Assembly (NCBI GenBank): GCA_023423895.1
Contig: JAFAER010000011.1
Coordinates: forward strand, 124,001-188,000
From: Pseudomonadota bacterium
GTDB taxonomy: Bacteria; Myxococcota_A; Polyangia; Polyangiales; Polyangiaceae
Length of the DNA: 64,000 bases
Reading direction: 5' to 3'
Translations under genes and position numbers: made by a program
Notes under the pieces: generated by a model
Seen by the model: only the letters and a program-made list of their open reading frames with translations
Told to the model about the DNA's origin: nothing
Database searches by the model: none
Shown here: in pieces, positions 18,569 to 28,800 of the stretch
Layout: every line of letters starts with the position of its first letter
How positions within the stretch are numbered: position 1 is the first letter of the stretch

Positions 18569-19249
18569 TCAGCCGCGCGCGCCGAAGATCGCCGTCCCGA
18601 CGCGCACCATCGTCGCGCCGCAGGCCACGGCGATCTCGAGGTCGTCCGTCATCCCCATCGACAGCTCGGGGAGACGCTCGGCTCCTCCGTGGCGCTCCCG
18701 GAGCTCGGCGAGCGCTTCGAATGCGCGCCGGGTCTCGTCGAGATCGTGCGGCGGGATCGTCATCAGGCCCTGCAGGACGAGACCCGGCTGTGCCGCGACC
18801 GCGTCGAGCAGCTCTCCTACCGCGTCGGGGCTCACGCCGTGTTTCTGCGCTTCGCCGCCGACGTTCACCTCGACGAGGACACGAAGCGGCTCGCGACCGA
18901 GCTTCTCGACGCGTTTGGCGAGCTCGCGTGCGAGCGACGGCGTGTCGACGGTGTGAACGACGCGTGCGACCGGCGCGACGAGCTTGGCCTTGTTCGACTG
19001 CAGGTGCCCGATGAAGTGCCAGCGGATGTCGGCCAGGTCACCGAGCTGCTCCGCCTTCTCGGCGAGCTCCTGCGCGTAGTTCTCGCCGAAGTCGCGCTGA
19101 CCGGCCGCGTACGCTTCGCGGACGGCGGCCGCGGGCTTCGTCTTCGAGACTGCGACGAGCCGAACGCTGTTCGGATCGCGCGATGCCGACTTCGCCGCGC
19201 GTTCGATGCGTGAGCGGACCTCGGCGAGCGCCTCTGCGATCGCGCTCAT
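18569..19249 (-). CDS. yggS: YggS family PLP-binding homeostasis protein
   Basis: This 226-residue member of the YggS/PROSC family binds pyridoxal phosphate and buffers vitamin B6 and amino-acid pools rather than catalysing a known reaction. Lys36 in AVSKTKPA is the expected PLP lysine. Other signatures are FGENYAQE, WHFIGHLQSNKAK, VEVNVGGEAQKHG and LSMGMTDDLEIAVACGATMVRVGTAIFG. Its ATG overlaps the stop of the upstream methyltransferase by ATGA, so it is translated from a shared message, probably begun at rpoZ. Its stop codon touches the convergent barrel-protein stop with no spacer. Confidence 0.95.
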   Translation of the reverse strand: MSAIAEALAEVRSRIERAAKSASRDPNSVRLVAVSKTKPAAAVREAYAAGQRDFGENYAQELAEKAEQLGDLADIRWHFIGHLQSNKAKLVAPVARVVHTVDTPSLARELAKRVEKLGREPLRVLVEVNVGGEAQKHGVSPDAVGELLDAVAAQPGLVLQGLMTIPPHDLDETRRAFEALAELRERHGGAERLPELSMGMTDDLEIAVACGATMVRVGTAIFGARG

Positions 19250-20223
19250 CTCTGCGCGCTCCGTCGCGAGCCGCCTCCACGCCGCGGGCTGACGTGCCAC
19301 ACCATCACGTCGGAATCCTGTACGAGGGGGCCCTTCTCGAAGTCGCCGAAGAGCTCCTTCACCTCGTAGCCGTTGTAGTGGAGCAGCGCCTCCATCTCCT
19401 GCGGATAGAACTGACGATGCGCGAGCGGCGTCATGAACGTCTCCGTGATCTGCTTCGCCTGCGGTGCCGAAGGCGCGGCCGCGCGCTTCTTCGAAGCGGC
19501 CTTCGCCTTCGTGGGCGAGGTCTTCTTCGGCGCCGGCTCGAAGAACATCGACACGAACAAGACCTGACGTACGCGGTCGTAGTCGAAGTGCTCGCGGTAC
19601 GCGACGCGGCCCGCGGTGGGATGCTCGAACGGAGGGATCCGATACGGGACGTTCGGATCGCGCGCGAGGTCCGCTGGCACCGGCATCGAGATGTCGAACA
19701 CGAGCTCGCCGCGCGGCTCGAGATGCTCTCGCACGCGCGCCAGCCACTGCTCGACGTCGACGCGCGTGTACAGGTGCAGCGCGGCGTTGAAGGGACAGAT
19801 GACGAGCGGGAAGCGCTTGCCGAGGCGTGCCGTGCGGATGTCGCCCTGGTGCAGGTCGATGCGCTTGCGGACCTCGGGAGGCTCCGCCTTCAGGAGCTCC
19901 CGCAGGTGCGTGAGCATCTCCTCGGTGTGATCGATCCCGGTGACCTCGACGCCCGCGCGGGCGGTGGGGATCGCCACGCGACCGTTGCCGATCCCGTGCT
20001 CGAGCACACGACCACGTTGCTCGCCGAGGGCGCGGTAGTAGACCACGTCCTCGTCACGCCAGTCGTACGTGTCCGAGTAGTAGACCGGATCTTCGAAATG
20101 GGCGCGCGCACCCGCCTCGAGCTCGCGATCCGAGCTCGCAGGTGCGATCGACGCCTTGTCTTTTGTCGTGGCCCGCGCCGGACGAGTCAGTAGAGACCCG
20201 AACGGTTCATGTGCTCGATCCAC
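19246..20223 (-). CDS. Class I SAM-dependent methyltransferase
   Basis: 325 residues with a Rossmann-type methyltransferase core: motif I VLEHGIGNGRV (73-83), VEVTGIDHTEEML (92-104), acidic IDLHQGDIR and the LVICPFNAALHL motif. A Lys/Ala/Pro-rich insert (about 230-257) separates it from a final beta-hairpin region. The substrate is not evident. Start 20223 overlaps the 3' end of rpoZ by 37 bp; no nearby alternative ATG exists, so the true start may be a non-ATG codon slightly downstream. Lies between rpoZ and yggS in one operon; the residues before 40 look poorly conserved. Confidence 0.85.
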   Translation of the reverse strand: MDRAHEPFGSLLTRPARATTKDKASIAPASSDRELEAGARAHFEDPVYYSDTYDWRDEDVVYYRALGEQRGRVLEHGIGNGRVAIPTARAGVEVTGIDHTEEMLTHLRELLKAEPPEVRKRIDLHQGDIRTARLGKRFPLVICPFNAALHLYTRVDVEQWLARVREHLEPRGELVFDISMPVPADLARDPNVPYRIPPFEHPTAGRVAYREHFDYDRVRQVLFVSMFFEPAPKKTSPTKAKAASKKRAAAPSAPQAKQITETFMTPLAHRQFYPQEMEALLHYNGYEVKELFGDFEKGPLVQDSDVMVWHVSPRRGGGSRRSAQR

Positions 20224-20429
20224 TCCTCGACCGCGCTGTTGCTGGGGCGATCGAAGTGAACCTTGCCGGCCGCGATCTCGCGAAGCGCGGTCACGGAGGC
20301 CTTGTTCTTCGAGTGAACGAGCGCGCCGGAGCCCTTCATGAGCTGGCGCGTGCGCCGCGCGGCCAGGACGACCAGCGCGAAACGGTTCTCCTCACGCTCC
20401 AGGCAATCTTCGACGGTGACGCGCGCCAT
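20187..20429 (-). CDS. rpoZ: RNA polymerase omega subunit
   Basis: This 80-residue protein has the omega signature: MARVTVEDCLE (1-11), NRFALVVLAARRTRQL (16-31) and NKASVTALREIAAGKV (42-57). Omega binds the beta-prime tail and helps RNA polymerase assembly. The start at 20429 has a good ribosome site (GGAAGAG, about 5 bases upstream). A 7-bp hairpin lies in the leader 40 bases before the start. Unlike the classical gmk-rpoZ-spoT order, it is followed by a methyltransferase and yggS. Length is typical. Confidence 0.93.
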   Translation of the reverse strand: MARVTVEDCLEREENRFALVVLAARRTRQLMKGSGALVHSKNKASVTALREIAAGKVHFDRPSNSAVEEWIEHMNRSGLY

Positions 20430-20468
20430 GTGTTCTCTTCCTTCGGGAAATCCGGCCTTCGACATCGA

Positions 20469-20486
20469 CCCCATGGGCTCATGGGG
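20469..20486. other. Inverted repeat in the rpoZ leader
   Basis: CCCCATG-GGCT-CATGGGG is a perfect 7-bp inverted repeat with a 4-nt loop. It lies 40 bp upstream of the rpoZ start and 113 bp upstream of the divergent phosphatase gene. It could be an RNA hairpin in the rpoZ leader or an operator for a dimeric regulator. The sequence does not decide which. Confidence 0.5.
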
Positions 20487-20598
20487 CAGCTAGCCAGAGG
20501 ACCCGGGAAACTAGTCGCACGGGTCGAACCTCGCAAGCTTTTCCAAAAAGGCCTTCGCCTGCCAGAAATCGCAAGGAAAGCCGTACATTGGACGGCGC

Positions 20599-21255
20599 AT
20601 GGGGATCTTCATCACCTTGGCCAGGCACGGCGAGACCGCCGACAACGCCGCGGGCATCTTCCAGGGACAGGCCGGCAGCGGCCTCAACCGCCTCGGCCGC
20701 GCGCAGGCCACGCGCCTCGCCGAGCGGATGCGCCACTCGCCGCCGTCCGCGATCGTCGCCAGCGACCTCGAGCGCGCCGCGGAGACAGCCCGGTACGTGT
20801 CCGAGGCATGTGGCGTCCCGGTCGAGCTCGATCCTGGCCTTCGCGAGGTCGACGTCGGCGCGTGGACGGGGAAGAGCTACGACGAAGTGGCCGCGCTCTA
20901 CCCGGAGGAGTGGGCCGCATGGGAGGCGGGCATCGACGTCCGTCGCGGCGGAGGCGAGACGTACGGAGAGCTCGCCGTCCGCGTCGGCGCGGCCATCGAT
21001 CGGATCGCGGCCCGGCACGCGAGCGGGAGCGGGAGGGCGAGCGGAAGGATCCTGGTCGTCTCGCACGGCGGCGCCATCAAGAGCTGGATCGCGAAGCTCC
21101 TCGGCGTGTCGCCCGAAGGTCTCCGCGCCCTCGCCGGCGTCGCGAATGCGGCGCTCACCGTCGTGGAGCGCGATCTTCGCGGACGGCACCGACTGCATTC
21201 CTGGAACGACGCGGCCCATCTCGAAGGCCTCGTCGTCGACGAGCACTCCGACTGA
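20599..21255 (+). CDS. Histidine phosphatase family protein
   Basis: This 218-residue protein belongs to the phosphoglycerate-mutase-like superfamily. It has the catalytic RHGE motif (9-12, His10), Glu83 in REVDVGAW and the second histidine in VVSHGGAI (His156). Members act as phosphatases on sugars, cobalamin precursors (CobC) or nucleotides; the specific substrate cannot be read from sequence, and no cobalamin genes are near. No signal peptide, so cytosolic. Divergent from rpoZ; convergent with the DUF362 gene. Confidence 0.9.
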   Translation: MGIFITLARHGETADNAAGIFQGQAGSGLNRLGRAQATRLAERMRHSPPSAIVASDLERAAETARYVSEACGVPVELDPGLREVDVGAWTGKSYDEVAALYPEEWAAWEAGIDVRRGGGETYGELAVRVGAAIDRIAARHASGSGRASGRILVVSHGGAIKSWIAKLLGVSPEGLRALAGVANAALTVVERDLRGRHRLHSWNDAAHLEGLVVDEHSD

Positions 21256-21266
21256 GCGTCGCGTCG

Positions 21267-21301
21267 GGCGGCTCTCGCGTCTTCCTGCTGGCCGAGCCGC
21301 C
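21267..21301. terminator. Hairpin in convergent gap
   Basis: GGCGGCTC (21267-21274) and GAGCCGCC (21294-21301) form an 8-bp stem with a 19-nt loop in the 52-bp gap between two convergent stops. No T-tract is present, so this is a weak terminator candidate for either direction. Confidence 0.35.
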
Positions 21302-21307
21302 GCCACG

Positions 21308-23428
21308 TCAATCGAGCTTCAGGACGCCGAAGGCCTCGGGCACGTGGAAGTTGGGCTTCGGCGTCCGCGTCGGGCTCCACGCGAGGTACTTCCGCGGGGT
21401 CTTCCCCTCCATTCGATACAAGGCGAGCGGCAGGGTCGCCCCAGGGCGGAGCGCGCTCACGACGTCGGACGCGCGGACCGCGATCTCGATCGTGACCTTC
21501 CGCGCTGCGCGGTCGATCTTCGTCGCGATCTTCGGGCGGCTCGACCAGGCGACGTCGCTCTTCTTCGTCGTCCGATCGATCGCGATGTCGAGGATGTGAC
21601 CGAGCGGGCCGACCTCCAGCTCGAAGTAGCGCGTCCTCTCCGCCGGATCGGGGCCGACGAACAGCTCGACGCAGTCCTCCTCGTAGAGCTTCGCGCGCTC
21701 GACGTCGACGGGGCGGGTCGCGTCCGCGTTCACGTCCGCGCCCTCCAGTTCCCACAGTGTGTAGAGTGCATTGTTCGACCACGCGAAGCGCACGCTGGTC
21801 TCGATGCCGGTCTCAGCGCCCGACCAGTCCGTCGAGAAGGAGACGATAGGAGCGGTCTTCCAGGCGTCGTCGACCTCTCCGTCGATTTTCATCTCGGCGT
21901 CGACGTGGATCGCGCGGGCCACGCGTGGACCCGCGCCGGCGTCGGCGTCGGGCCGCGCCGCTCCCCGCGGCTGCGCAGGCGTGACCTGGGGCGGACTGTC
22001 GTCGGAGTGCAGGGCGAAGCCGGACATCGACACGAAGTGGACGGGGCGCGGTCGATCGAGGAGCTCGCGGCCGTCACCCTCGACCTTCGGCGCGGTGATG
22101 TCCAGCCCGAACCTCTTGGCAGCCGCCTCGATGAGCGGCGACGTGTGATGGCCGCCGAGCTCGCGCGCGAGGTCCGCGTTGTCCCAGAGGCCGAGGACGG
22201 CGGCCCCGACGCGATCGACGAGGACGGGGTTCGTCCCGCCGACGGCGACGTCCTCCGTGGACGGCCACCGGCGGCCGAAGCCGTCGCCGCCCATTGCCGG
22301 GGCGCCCTCGGCGAGCACGACGTCGGGCGCCGAGATCTCCAGCACGTCCACCATGCGTTCCGCGAAGAGGTGGAGCGCGTCCAGATACGCCTTCTGACCC
22401 GCGGCGCGATCGGTCTTCAACAGCTCGAGCGCGGCGGAGAGCTCCTTGTGCATCCGCCACTTCTGCTGGAACGCGGGTGAAGCCTCCGAGCTCATCACGG
22501 TCCCCTGCATGCCCTTGATGCCGATCGAGACGACGCCGAAGCGATGCGCCTTGATCTTCGGCGCGGAGATGAACATCCCGTGCTGCAGATGTTCGGCCAG
22601 GAGCTTCGGGACGAGCAGCGTCGGTACGTTGGTCGACTCGATTCCGGTCACACGCAGCGGCTTGCCTGGTTGATCTTCCTGGACGTCGAAGACGCCGTCG
22701 TCGTCCATGGCGACGAGCGGCACGTGCTCTTCTTCGGCCATCTTCTCGTAGCCGGAGACGCGCACGAGCTTCTTCCAGTCGGCGTGCCGGGCCCCCCAGC
22801 CTTCGGCGATCGTCACTCGCGTGTGGCCGCGTCCTTTCAGGCACTGGACGATCCCGCGGACGAACTCCGGATCGGTCGTCCGACCGCGGACGCCGTCGTC
22901 GCCGTCGTTCTTCGCGGGGTCCTTGAACCAATCGAAGCCGCCGATGTTCGGCTTGACGAGGATCGGCGTGTCTTTCGGCCGCGCGGGGACGACAGCCGCG
23001 CAGAGGCGTGCGCCGAGCTCGCGTGGTGTTCCACCCTGGAGAATGGTGACCGGGCTCGTGTCGGAAGAGAGGCGCGCGCGATGACGCTCACGAAGCGCCC
23101 TTCCGTCCACCTCGCCTGCGGTCGTCACCGGCGCGCCCGCGTCACGGCCCGTCCCACCCGGCGTCGCGCTCGAGACGACGTCCACGGCGACCGACGACGC
23201 ACCCGCTGCGGAATGCGCCGAGCCCGCCGACGTAGTAGCGCCGGCATCGCTCGAGGCGTCGGTCGGCGCGGGCCGCTGGTCTCGACGACAACCCGTCAGA
23301 CCGAGAACGGCGTCGAGAGAGACGACGAGCGCGAGGAGCGTTGCGCGGCGACGCCGACGTGACCAACGCGCCGGACATGTTTCCGGGCGGGAAGAAGAAG
23401 ACGAAGACCGAGAGGGAGCGCGCGGCAT
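21308..23428 (-). CDS. DUF362-CBM9-like lipoprotein
   Basis: About 706 residues. An Arg-rich n-region and hydrophobic stretch end in a lipobox (GLTGC), so it should be an exported lipoprotein. After a Ser/Ala/Thr-rich linker comes a DUF362 domain (ILVKPNIGGFDW, TTDPEFVRGIV, ISAPKIKAHRFGVVSIGIKGMQG, the WPSTEDVAVGGTNPVLVDR region). From about residue 515 a CBM9-like beta-sandwich follows (KIDGEVDDAWKTAP, LYTLWELEG, DCVELFVGPD). DUF362 proteins often carry ferredoxin domains; here none is seen and a carbohydrate-binding-like module takes that place. The start is set at 23428 to include the export signal. Divergent from a Ser/Thr kinase. Confidence 0.83.
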   Translation of the reverse strand: MPRAPSRSSSSSSRPETCPARWSRRRRRATLLALVVSLDAVLGLTGCRRDQRPAPTDASSDAGATTSAGSAHSAAGASSVAVDVVSSATPGGTGRDAGAPVTTAGEVDGRALRERHRARLSSDTSPVTILQGGTPRELGARLCAAVVPARPKDTPILVKPNIGGFDWFKDPAKNDGDDGVRGRTTDPEFVRGIVQCLKGRGHTRVTIAEGWGARHADWKKLVRVSGYEKMAEEEHVPLVAMDDDGVFDVQEDQPGKPLRVTGIESTNVPTLLVPKLLAEHLQHGMFISAPKIKAHRFGVVSIGIKGMQGTVMSSEASPAFQQKWRMHKELSAALELLKTDRAAGQKAYLDALHLFAERMVDVLEISAPDVVLAEGAPAMGGDGFGRRWPSTEDVAVGGTNPVLVDRVGAAVLGLWDNADLARELGGHHTSPLIEAAAKRFGLDITAPKVEGDGRELLDRPRPVHFVSMSGFALHSDDSPPQVTPAQPRGAARPDADAGAGPRVARAIHVDAEMKIDGEVDDAWKTAPIVSFSTDWSGAETGIETSVRFAWSNNALYTLWELEGADVNADATRPVDVERAKLYEEDCVELFVGPDPAERTRYFELEVGPLGHILDIAIDRTTKKSDVAWSSRPKIATKIDRAARKVTIEIAVRASDVVSALRPGATLPLALYRMEGKTPRKYLAWSPTRTPKPNFHVPEAFGVLKLD

Positions 23429-23440
23429 GGTTGGTCGGGC

Positions 23441-23470
23441 GACGAGGCAGACGAGGCAGACGAGGCAGAC
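23441..23470. repeat. 9-bp tandem repeat in divergent intergenic region
   Basis: The unit GACGAGGCA occurs three times in a row (23441-23467), with a partial fourth. It lies in the 142-bp space between the DUF362 lipoprotein and the kinase that reads the other way. The core CGAGGC also recurs in the tandem repeats near 30040, 30181 and 53179. Confidence 0.8.
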
Positions 23471-23570
23471 GACACGAGACGGAGATCGGGATCGCGCGCC
23501 CATCTACGCGTCCCGTCCGGAGACGACAACGCTGGAGGTGCGATTTGATATCGCGTTAGGATCGACCATC

Positions 23571-25292
<1,722 letters not shown>

Positions 25293-25308
25293 CGCGCGCG
25301 CCGCGTCT

Positions 25309-25758
25309 TCAGCCCGTCGCTACTCCGAGCGCGGCGCGGGCCTCCTTCGCGAGCGGGATCGCGCGGTCGCCGAGCTCGAGCTCCTTCGCGAGGACGGCGA
25401 TCATCTCGTATTCGAACTCGCTCGCGTCACTGTCGACGAGTGAGAGGCCGATGGCGACCTTGAACGCGGTCTCCCGAAGGTCCTCGGGGATCGACTTTGC
25501 GACCTCGCGCATGCGCTCGTCGACGCCGACCGAGTGCGCCGCGACGACGTAGCGCTCGAGCAGGTCATCGACGTCATCCTTCGTTGCCGAACGACCGCGG
25601 GCACACGTGACGAGCTCGCGGAAGGCCTCGAGCTCCTCGTCCGCCAGATGGCCGTCGACGGCGCTCATCAGGAACGCGAGCTCCAAGACGTTCTCGCAAG
25701 CCTCGTTCGAAGAGATGGGGCCCCCTTCGCCTGGAAGCAGCTTCGTGATCGGCGACAT
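25309..25758 (-). CDS. TerB-like protein
   Basis: This 149-residue all-helical acidic protein resembles the TerB/co-chaperone DjlA-type fold. Its FLMSAVDGHLADEELEAFRELV stretch (about 30-51) and a second similar acidic helix pair (IGLSLVDSDASEFEYEMIAVLAKEL) are typical of the family, which is thought to bind metal with clustered acidic residues. TerB-like domains occur in tellurite- and stress-response systems, but no other ter gene is near, so function is open. Convergent with the kinase gene (16-bp gap). ATG 25758 is preferred because the family pattern begins soon after. Confidence 0.7.
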   Translation of the reverse strand: MSPITKLLPGEGGPISSNEACENVLELAFLMSAVDGHLADEELEAFRELVTCARGRSATKDDVDDLLERYVVAAHSVGVDERMREVAKSIPEDLRETAFKVAIGLSLVDSDASEFEYEMIAVLAKELELGDRAIPLAKEARAALGVATG

Positions 25759-25867
25759 GGCGACGTCGTACCACGGGCACCGCGCCGCTGAGCCGGCTGA
25801 GCTCGGGGTCGCGAGAATCGCCGGGGCACCCAATGAAAATGCCGTCTCGAGCGTATAAGCTTGAAGG

Positions 25868-28800
25868 GTGCGTCTTCGAAGAGTCCTGTCGCGGGCCTCC
25901 GTGGGCCTGTCTTTCGCGCTCTCGCTGGCGCTGATCGCGCCGCATGCGAGCGGAGACGACTTCGATCCGCGCGGTCGTAAGAAGCCGGGCGGTCAGACGA
26001 AGCCCGGGGGAAAGCCGGGCGCAAAACCCGGCGCGACCCGACCCTCCGGAGGCGCCCCGGCCAAGCCTGCCGGCCGACCGGCCGGACAGAACCCGGACGT
26101 CGGCCAGTCGCAGAACGTCCTCATCGACCGGTACACGAAGATCGTCCTCGCGCAGCCCGGGTCGCCGTTCCCGCTGCAACGCCTCGCGCAGCTTTATCGC
26201 GACAAGGACGGCAACCTCGGCGGGCTCGTGAAGGATTTCGAGTCCCGTGCGGCGCAGAGCGGCACGGAGCAGTACGCAGCCACGGTGACGCTCGCCGGCG
26301 TCTACAAGCTCGATGGCCGCGGCGAGGACGCGATCCGCACGTACGAGAAGGCGATCTCCCTCAAGAACAACGATCCGGTCGCGATCATCGCGCTCGCGCG
26401 TCTGCTCCAGGATCGCGGCGACGTGGCGGGTGCCCGCAAGCGTTACGAGGACGCGCTTGCCCTGCAGACGGTGCCGGCGGACAAGGAGCAGACCGTCCGG
26501 ACGTTGATGACCCTCGCGCTCGACGCGAAGGACTGGACCGCCGCCAAGAGCTTCCACAAGGAGCTCGTGAAGATGCAGCCGCAGAGCCTGCTCGTGAAGG
26601 CAGAGCTCGGCCGTGAGCTGTTCAACCGTGCCGAATACGACAAGGCGGAGGTGGAGCTCCAGGATGTCGTCAACGCCGCGGCGGGCGACAACCGCGCGCT
26701 TGCCCCCGCGCTCAAGGACCTCGGGCAGGCGCAGGCGAAGGCGCACAAGAACACTCAGGCGCTCGCGACCTTGAAGAAGGCGCTCCAGGCGGCCGGCCAG
26801 GAGGCTGCCGTCCGTGCGTCGATCTACGAGACGATCACCGAGATCTACCGCGCCGATCAGCAGCTCCCGGTCCTCATCAAGCAGATCGAAGACGAGCGGC
26901 CCACGGACTTCCAGCGGCTCGCGATGCTCGGCGCGCTCTACGAGGAGACGGGCGACAGCGCGAAGGCCCTCCAGACGTACACGAAGGCGCTCGCCGTCAA
27001 CCCGCGCCACATCGACCTGCGTCTCAAGATGATCCGCGTCCTGCAATCGCAGGGCGAGCTCGACAAGGCGATCGCCGAGTACGAGGCCCTCATCCGGGCG
27101 GCTCCGAACAACCCGCAGTTCGTCTTCGAGCAGTGCGAAGCGCTCATGCAGCGCGGCGATCGCACGCGCGCGTTGAAGCTCCTCACCGAGCTCGAGGCGC
27201 GCGGCCAGAACGACGAGGAGGTGCTCTCGCGCCTCGCGGACTTCTACGGTCGTATCGGTGAGAACGACCGCTCGCTCAAGGTGCTCACGCGCCTGTCGAG
27301 CATCGGCACGAACGATCCCGGACACCTCGTCGATCTCGGCGACCGCTACTTCCAGGACGGCAACACGCAGCTCGCCGTGCAGACGTGGCGACGCATCCTC
27401 ACCACCGTCACGCCGCGTGCGCGCGCGCTCGCCGCTCTCGGCGACGTGTACCTCGAGCACGACATGCTCCAGGACGCGCTGACGTCGTTCCGCGAGGCGG
27501 TGCAGCTCGAGCCGCAGACGCTCGCCTATAAGAAAGCGCTCGCCGGCGCGCTCGAGCGCTCGAAGAGCTACAAGGACGCGCGCCAGATCTGGCAGGAGCT
27601 GTCCGACAAGGCGAAGGCGAACGGCGACAAGATCCTCGCGCGCGAGGCGCGTTCGCGCATCGTCACGCTCTGGGGCTTCGAGCGCACCCTCGACGCGCAG
27701 ATCGCGCCGCTGCAGCAGAAGTTCGGTGGCAACCCGCCGGACGTCGAGGCCGGCCGGATGCTCGCTGAGGTGCAGCTCCACCTGCGCAAGCTGGGGGAGG
27801 CCGAGGCCACGCTGCGCAGGGTCGTCACCGCTGCTCCGGGCGACGCAGACAGCTACCTCGCGCTCGAGCGTGTGCTGGTCCAGCAGAACAAGCTCCAGGA
27901 CGCGATCGCCGTGCTCGAGAAGCTCGTGGCGGTCGACCCGAAGAGCGCGCGGCAGCTCTATCAGCGCATGGCGCAATACGCGTTCCAGCTTCATCGCGAC
28001 GAGGACGCGATCAAGTACGCAGCGCGCGCCGTGGAGCTGAACCCCGACGACGCCGAAGGTCATCGCCGGCTCGGCGACATGTACCGGCAGAAGCAGGACT
28101 TCGACCGGGCGATCGTCGAGTACCGCGCGGCGATCGCGAAGAATGATCGCCTGTTCATCGTGTACCTCGATCTCGCCGATCTCCTCCTCACCAAGGGGCA
28201 GAGCGACGAAGCCGACCGCCTGTTCCGCCGCGTGGTGCGGGGCGCTCCGGACGAGGAGCTCGTGTCGCGCGCCGCACGCCTGTCGATGCAGATCAACCTG
28301 GGGAAGGGCACGCTCGAGTCGCTCGAGCAGGAGCTCCTTCCGCTCGCGATCGGCAACCCGCAGAAGAAGGTCTATCGGCGGCTGCTCGTCGAGATCTACG
28401 GCAACCTGACGTTCGCGCTCGTCCAGCGGGTGAAGCACGGCAGCGGAAAGGAAGCCGACGAGGCGCGTACGGCGCTCCAGCGGATCGGCGGGCGTGCCGT
28501 GAAGCCTCTGCTCGACGCGCTCGCGGACGGCGATGCGGGACAGCAGCGCGTCGCCATCGACGTGCTCGGCTACGTGGAGAACAAGAACGCGTCGGCGGCG
28601 CTCTTTGCGTTCGCGACGGGGCAGTCCGAGGCGCCGCTGCGTACGCGCGCGATGCTCGCATGCGGCGCGCTGCGCGATACGGCGCTCCTGCCGAAGTACG
28701 AAGCGCTGCTCTTCCCGAAGAGTGAAGGCGCGGGCGGCGACGCGATGGCATCCGACGCCGTCGCGCGTGCGGCCAGCTGGGCCGTCGCGAAGCTCGGTGA

